Origin: Saprospiraceae bacterium
GTDB lineage: Bacteria; Bacteroidota; Bacteroidia; Chitinophagales; Saprospiraceae
Direction of reading: 5' to 3'
Length of the DNA stretch: 13,032 nucleotides
Assembly: GCA_007125435.1 (NCBI GenBank)
Contig: SLDF01000323.1
Location: 1-13,032, forward strand
Positions 13,021-13,032 of this stretch are shown piece by piece. Each line of letters begins with the position of its first letter. Positions within the stretch are counted from its first letter, which is position 1. The position numbers were made by a program, and so were the translations under genes. The notes under the pieces are model-generated. The model did no database searches and had not been told where the DNA came from. It worked only from the letters and a program-made list of their open reading frames with translations.

Positions 13021-13032
13021 CTCTAAGCTCTA

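Overview
The window looks like chromosomal DNA of a Bacteroidota bacterium, probably of the Saprospiria or a related deep branch. The pointers are a secreted protease ending in a type IX secretion (T9SS) sorting domain, several TAnnTTTG-like -7 promoter elements, mostly weak Shine-Dalgarno sequences, an ECF sigma factor paired with a membrane protein that ends in a barrel-like domain, and an intergenic structured element resembling one I recall from Bacteroidota. No ribosomal RNA, tRNA, CRISPR array or intact transposase was seen.

Layout. Positions 1-132 hold a tandem-repeat array that runs off the left edge. A large secreted S8 (subtilisin-like) protease follows (352-3357, +). Then comes about 1.2 kb without a convincing gene (3358-4551). 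Its core, 3661-4187, is a compound repeat of ~20-bp units, a duplicated ~103-bp block and a row of hairpins separated by TAAAC/GTTTA borders. Part of it (3877-3986) is a nearly exact inverted copy of 1-109, so the protease sits between inverted repeats. A candidate structured RNA element (4225-4387) and a palindrome-bearing leader precede a two-gene cysteine operon, cysE-cysM (4552-6284, +).

A class B (glutamine-dependent) asparagine synthetase (6281-7858, -) converges on cysM with a 4-bp overlap. It diverges from an AsnC/Lrp-type regulator (8032-8481, +) across a 173-bp region carrying an 18-bp inverted repeat. The rest is on the minus strand: an ECF sigma factor (9952-10515) 3 bp ahead of a fused cytoplasmic/transmembrane/barrel-like protein (8482-9948), and yicC-gmk-apaG (12550 down to 10657), a housekeeping cluster for RNA turnover and guanine nucleotide supply. 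The right end (12551-13032) has the yicC promoter, a possible 36-residue ORF with a strong Shine-Dalgarno, and a perfect 12-bp inverted repeat.

How the genes work together. CysE makes O-acetylserine and CysM converts it to cysteine (or S-sulfocysteine). AsnB and the divergent AsnC/Lrp regulator form a plausible amino-acid-responsive pair. The sigma factor and the fused membrane protein look like a compact envelope signalling pair. The most unusual part is the repeat and hairpin array around the protease.
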